Source: Poecilobothrus nobilitatus (taxonomy: Eukaryota > Arthropoda > Insecta > Diptera > Dolichopodidae). Taken from it: 64,000 nucleotides of DNA. Under the pieces are notes generated by a model. It worked only from the letters and a program-made list of their open reading frames with translations, had not been told where the DNA came from and made no database searches. Positions 59,552 to 64,000 of this stretch are shown piece after piece; position 1 is the stretch's first letter; every line of letters begins with the position of its first letter. Position numbers and translations under genes: made by a program. The DNA lies in assembly GCA_947095535.1 (NCBI GenBank), contig OX352774.1:45648496-45712495 (forward strand), read 5' to 3'.

Positions 59552-61040
59552 ATAAATACTAATAATAGCAATAATACATTAATAAAAAGCGCTGTTGTTC
59601 ATATTTTCCACAAAATTTGTATTCATGAATTCGATGTACCTAGTTACATCGATGTACCTAGGGTTTTGATGAAAGGAAACGGCTTGCAATATATCTTTTG
59701 ATAAAATGAACCTTATCTGAAAAAAAAAAATATAGATCTAATTAATTTTAGATTTCAATACGATTTTGAATGTATAGGCATATATTATTACTATGGACTT
59801 CTTATATCTGATTCGATACTAGTAAACTGCAAATACAAAAAGGACCTCGTATTCATTCTACATTTGTCATAGTCTTTAATAAGAAACATAATTCAAAATT
59901 TTTTAACTTTCATATAAATTATACAATTGCAGTCAATTTTGTTTAATATCCTAAAATAATTTTTAAAAATTTAAATTTAAAATATTTTACAACTTTAAAA
60001 TAATATATTTGTTTTATTTTGTTTTTAAAGCTTTTTATACTAAAAATTATTATTTTATTCCGTTGTATTATTAATTTTTTTATTTTACCATTTTTTTTTT
60101 TTATTTCGTTTAAGAAAATTTTTAACAAATTTAATTAAATTTTCTTTTTCCTTAATACTGAAAATAGTGAAAATTTATTCAAAAATTTTAAGTTTTTCTT
60201 TGAGGTGGTTTCATTTTTATAACTCTTTGATAAATTTTAATGGTGTCAAAGGATTTAATAAGAAAATTGACGATGCAATAAGGATAAAATTGAATGAGCA
60301 ATTACGAAAGATCTGAAACACGATATAATTATATATTATATATATATATATACATATAAATATATAGAATTTTTTTTTTAAGGAAAAAAAATTAAGACTT
60401 TTTAATACTTGTATATAAAAAATTTCTTCGAATAGAAGAAATAATAAAAATTATTTCTTTATAAAAGATTTTTTACAAAATTTTCCATTTCATTTTCCGT
60501 TTTAATTTAAATTCAGAAAAATTTTTTAAAATTGTACAATCTGCTAAAAATTTCAACATAAAAATAAAAAAAAAAAATTTTCGATAATATACTCAATATG
60601 GTTAATTATATAAAGCAGAAAAAAATGTTTGTTTGACTATGATTCATTGTTGGCTATATGTAAAAACGATTGTGGAACCCCATGGAACGAAATGGAACCC
60701 CATTATATCATAGGAATGGAAAAAACTATTAAAAAGAAAAACAAAATACAAAAATATTTATTAAATTGATTGCAGCAAACTTGTCGAAATCTTGTTAATT
60801 AGGATATCATATAAAAATGTTTACAAATATTAGATATTACAAATTACTAAATATATTTGTGTATAGATGTCTGACGATATATTTGTAAGTATATAAAACC
60901 ACATGTAATAAATAATGAAATAAAGTAAATAAATACAGGGGTAAAAATAGGGACATAACATAGGTTTATTTCATATATACATAAAAAACTACAATAAACG
61001 CCAACAAAGGATTATTAAAAAATACGCTTTGAGTTAAATC
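59552..61040. other. AT-rich spacer, nothing recognised
   Basis: Small direct duplications (TCGATGTACCTAG near 59632-59662; TGGAACCCCAT near 60675-60705) and a (TA)n tract near 60330-60365. No coding-like frame. Confidence 0.5.
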
Positions 61041-61962
61041 TTTTTAGTACATTTTTCAATAAATTTTTGAAAAATTAACTTATTAATTTCACTTTGTCCG
61101 TCCGTCCTTCCATCGGTTTACAACACTTCTTCACTATGTAAGATGAAGCAATCAAATTGTAACAATGGATAGATCTCATAAAATAATTAACGTTGTGGAC
61201 CAGTTTTTTAATGTTGTCTCACCTACTACAGCTGTTTAAAATCCGAAAAATGCCTTATTTTCTAATATTTATTATTCAAATTCCGCTTTAGGTTTTCTAA
61301 TCTAAAAATATCAAAGAATAGGAAATTTTTTCAGCTTTATAAATCAATATAAAAATCCAATGATTTCCAATATTTCAAAACTGTCTTAATTTATACTCCT
61401 TTATTCATATAGCATCAATCCCCAAACTAAACAGGACATTGTACCTTAAAAAGTGAGATGGTTTTAAGGTGGTTAAAGTTCAACACTATCAAAGACAATT
61501 CGCGTGTTTATTTATTTGGTGTCTTTTCACATTCCCAATATAATTTTTCGTTTTTGATCATTATAACATTATGTAATTTATCATAATGTTAAACCATACT
61601 TTTGTAAAAATTTTAGGTTCTCTGTAGCTTCAGAATGCTTTGAATTAGTACCTAGAAATTTTACTTTCCTCTGTTTAAAAGCTATTATAAGGATCATAAA
61701 CTCGTTATTTTTAGTCAGCTTTAACTTTAACAGTACCCGCGCAAATTTGTCATATGTAAGACAAGAAAATTGAAGTTTTTCTTAATTATATATAAGATTT
61801 CCATAAAGTGGGGGAAAGTGTTTCATAATTTTTTAAAAATTTTGTTTTTACATAAAAAATTCTATGAAAATTTACAAATTTTTATACAAAAATAGTCACA
61901 ATTCCACAAGGTTTTAAAGTGCACCGTTAAGAACTTTTTGTTTTACAATATTGCCTTGTTAA
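61041..61962 (+). mobile_element. Diverged HINE family B copy
   Basis: Starts TTTTTAGTACATTTTTCAAT, then GAAAAATTAACTTATTAATT and TCCGTCCGTCCTTCCATCGG. The core is strongly diverged but keeps the order of modules. It ends AGTGCACCGTTAAGAACTTT and CAATATTGCCTTGTT at about 61960. An older copy than B1 or the 51-kb copy, judged by divergence. Confidence 0.6.
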
Positions 61963-63163
61963 TCATGAAAGCTTCTAAAATAAATCGATAAATAAAATAT
62001 TTGTATTTTTTTCAAAATAACTGAGTCGGCCATTAAATAACAGTGAAACCATGTTAGATATGTGTAGGATATAGATTTTTAACTGAAAAGATTGATCCGA
62101 TATTATATTGAAAAATCCTTGAAAAAATTTTGTAGAAAATATTCATACCATTCTATCGGTTTTTTAGACTAGTAAATAAAATATAATTAAAACATTTTAT
62201 TATTTTATTTTAATAATGAAAAACACAGTACAATATGTAATACCCACTACAATTTTATTGATGCAATTGCAATTTGAAATTACAAATTTAACACTTAGAG
62301 TTGGAATATTACTATGAAAATGATTTTGCAGTGCAATTTAGGTATAAAAAATGAAAAAACAAAAACTAATTTTTTTTTTTTATAAATAATTAAAGTAAAA
62401 GCAAAACAAAAAATAATATTCTAAAATTTTTTTTGTTCTAATATACATAATATAGAAAAAAAATGTTCAACCATTTTTTTTTTTTTGGAGTACAACGTAA
62501 ACTTTAATTTAGGTAATTATGTACTTTTTTTTTGTTGTTTTTTTGTTTTTGTTTTGCAGTCATTAGAATGAAAAATTCTTTTTTATAAACTATAGATGTG
62601 TTTTTTTATTGTTTTTGTTTTAATGGTACTAATTACAAGTATGTACAACAATTTAGTTTTTTAGGATAGTATAGTAATAAGGTACAGAATTACAAGCCAC
62701 AAAAACCAATGGTTTATTAAAATTTGTTTTTTTTTTTTGTTTTTGGTTTTTAAGTAGTTCTGTTTATGATTTTCATTAGAAAATGTTAAATAATATTTTT
62801 AATTGTTTTAAGATTATAATAATTATGATTTCTAAATAATGATAATTAAAAGTTTTCAAGTGTTTTTTTTTTTTTTGTATTTATGTTTTTATTAAAATAA
62901 AATGGTACTTAACAATCGTTCTTTTTGTTTTTTGTAGATTTTATAATTTCAATTTGGAAATTTGAATAAAATTATATGTGTTGTATATTGTATTATAATA
63001 AAATATAGCCTATGAATTGTTTGTTAATTTAATTAGTTTAATTTAGAATTTCATACCATAATTAAAATTAATTATTTTGTATTAAAACTAGTTGTGAAAT
63101 TCAGTTGTTTAAAGAACCGAACCATTCAAATATTTAACTAAATGGAATTGGTTGAAACTAACT
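61963..63163. other. AT-rich spacer, nothing recognised
   Basis: T-rich homopolymers (62370-62900). No supported gene. Confidence 0.5.
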
Positions 63164-63892
63164 AGAATTGGAAAAGCCCTTGGATGAAATAGACATCGCA
63201 GTCTTCACTGATGGTTCAAAGATGGAGGGTGATGGTGTTGGCGCTGGTGTCTATTCAGAATCATTAAAAATAGAACATGCTCTCAGATAAAGAGAGTGTA
63301 TTTCAAGCTGAAATGCTCGGAATCTGGAAAGCATATTAAATACGTTGGAACAATATTTATCTGGGAGGACGCACTACAATAGTTACGGACAGCCAAGTAG
63401 AAATTGCGGCTTTTAACTCTGCAATAATAACATTTAATCTCGTCAGAAAATGCTTTGACGAGCTTAAGAATGTAAGCAATCAATATAATGTTACATTACT
63501 GTGGGTTCCGGGATAAACAGCGTTAAAAGAGATATCTTCCTCCACTTTTTGTTGTACGGTCAGGAAAGTCTGGCCATCGTATAATAAAAGAAAAAAAGAA
63601 CCGATAATCTATTTATCCCGCCGGAATATAGCCAGAACAATAGGTGTGTTTACGGGACACTGGCCAATTGGTGAACATGCGGCCAGACTAGGTATCCCAT
63701 TCAATTCATCATGTGGTGAACAGAATAAGAAATAAACCATCATACATTTCACCTTTAAGTGCTCAGCGCTGATAGCCTTATTATAAGCCTTGTGGTCACG
63801 GAAGTGGTAGCAAAACGGTGCTAACGCGCTAATTAGCGTCACTACCATGAGTGTCGATGATCAGCCACCTATACCAACCAACCAAGAATTGG
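63164..63892 (+). mobile_element. 5'-truncated LOA/I-like LINE with target-site duplication
   Basis: AGAATTGG at 63164-63171 and 63885-63892 brackets 63172-63884. The translation begins in RNase H: PLDEIDIAVFTDGSKMEGDG keeps the FTDGS motif that is broken in the 17.7-kb copy. It continues with VGAGVYSESLKIEHAL. After a deletion comes ESVFQAEMLGIWKAY, then VTDSQVEIAAFNSAI in another frame, and later HWPIGEHAARLGIPFNSSCG with part of the Cys-rich motif deleted. The tail is ATACCAACCAACCA. Several stops and deletions; inactive. The minus-strand frames here are shadows. Confidence 0.8.
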
Positions 63893-64000
63893 TTTCCTGT
63901 AGTCATAGTGCATTCCCCCCATTACAAAAGAAAAACAATTCTGTATATTTGTAATTATAGGTTTTTTTCCGATTCAACTTTTTTAACCTTTTTCCATTTT

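Overview
This is a very AT-rich eukaryotic window dominated by transposable-element remnants, with only one supportable host gene. The mix of elements points to a fly genome, probably a higher dipteran but not one I can name. It holds Jockey-like and LOA/I-like non-LTR retrotransposons, tRNA-derived SINEs, and abundant short non-autonomous elements built like Drosophila DINE-1 (non-autonomous Helentrons, often called HINEs). No bacterial genes, CRISPR arrays, rRNA genes or intact tRNA genes were seen. A run of exactly 200 Ns (32011-32210) marks a scaffold gap.

Layout. Positions 2-1060 hold two exons of a plus-strand gene that starts before the window. It encodes a Gln/Asn/His-rich low-complexity protein with a proline-rich, SH3-ligand-like motif, and its second exon ends in a strong splice donor. 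I cannot identify it. Nothing else in the window looks like a host exon, so the remaining ~63 kb is either a very long intron (or several) of this gene or intergenic DNA.

From 1.9 kb to the end the sequence is AT-rich spacer carrying mobile-element copies. Three HINE families recur. Family D has two copies (1.9 and 58.8 kb). Family A has three plus-strand copies (26.8, 29.5 and 45.2 kb) and diverged minus-strand relatives (22.5 and 36.7 kb). Family B has about nine copies or fragments (13.8, 19.3, 26.2, 34.1, 42.8, 48.0, 51.2, 55.8 and 61.0 kb). All three share one plan: a subterminal inverted repeat that folds on itself at the 5' end, a (TCCG)n tract, a minisatellite core, the inverted repeat again, a short 3' hairpin, and a terminus ending in TTGTTTT or TCGTTTT. 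Non-LTR remnants include RNase H/C-terminal pieces of a LOA/I-like element (16.2, 17.7 and 63.2 kb; the last two with target-site duplications) and Jockey-like or RTE-like reverse transcriptase pieces. Several SINEs also carry clear target-site duplications.

The most notable structures are: an A-C-A arrangement at 26.8-31.7 kb that fits one and a half rounds of rolling-circle read-through; a 586-bp terminal-inverted-repeat element packed with small perfect palindromes at 8.7 kb; and a near-perfect 60-bp-arm hairpin at 46.5 kb. There is no sign of a new enzymatic system: no element in the window keeps an intact coding region. All family assignments were made by eye, without database searches.
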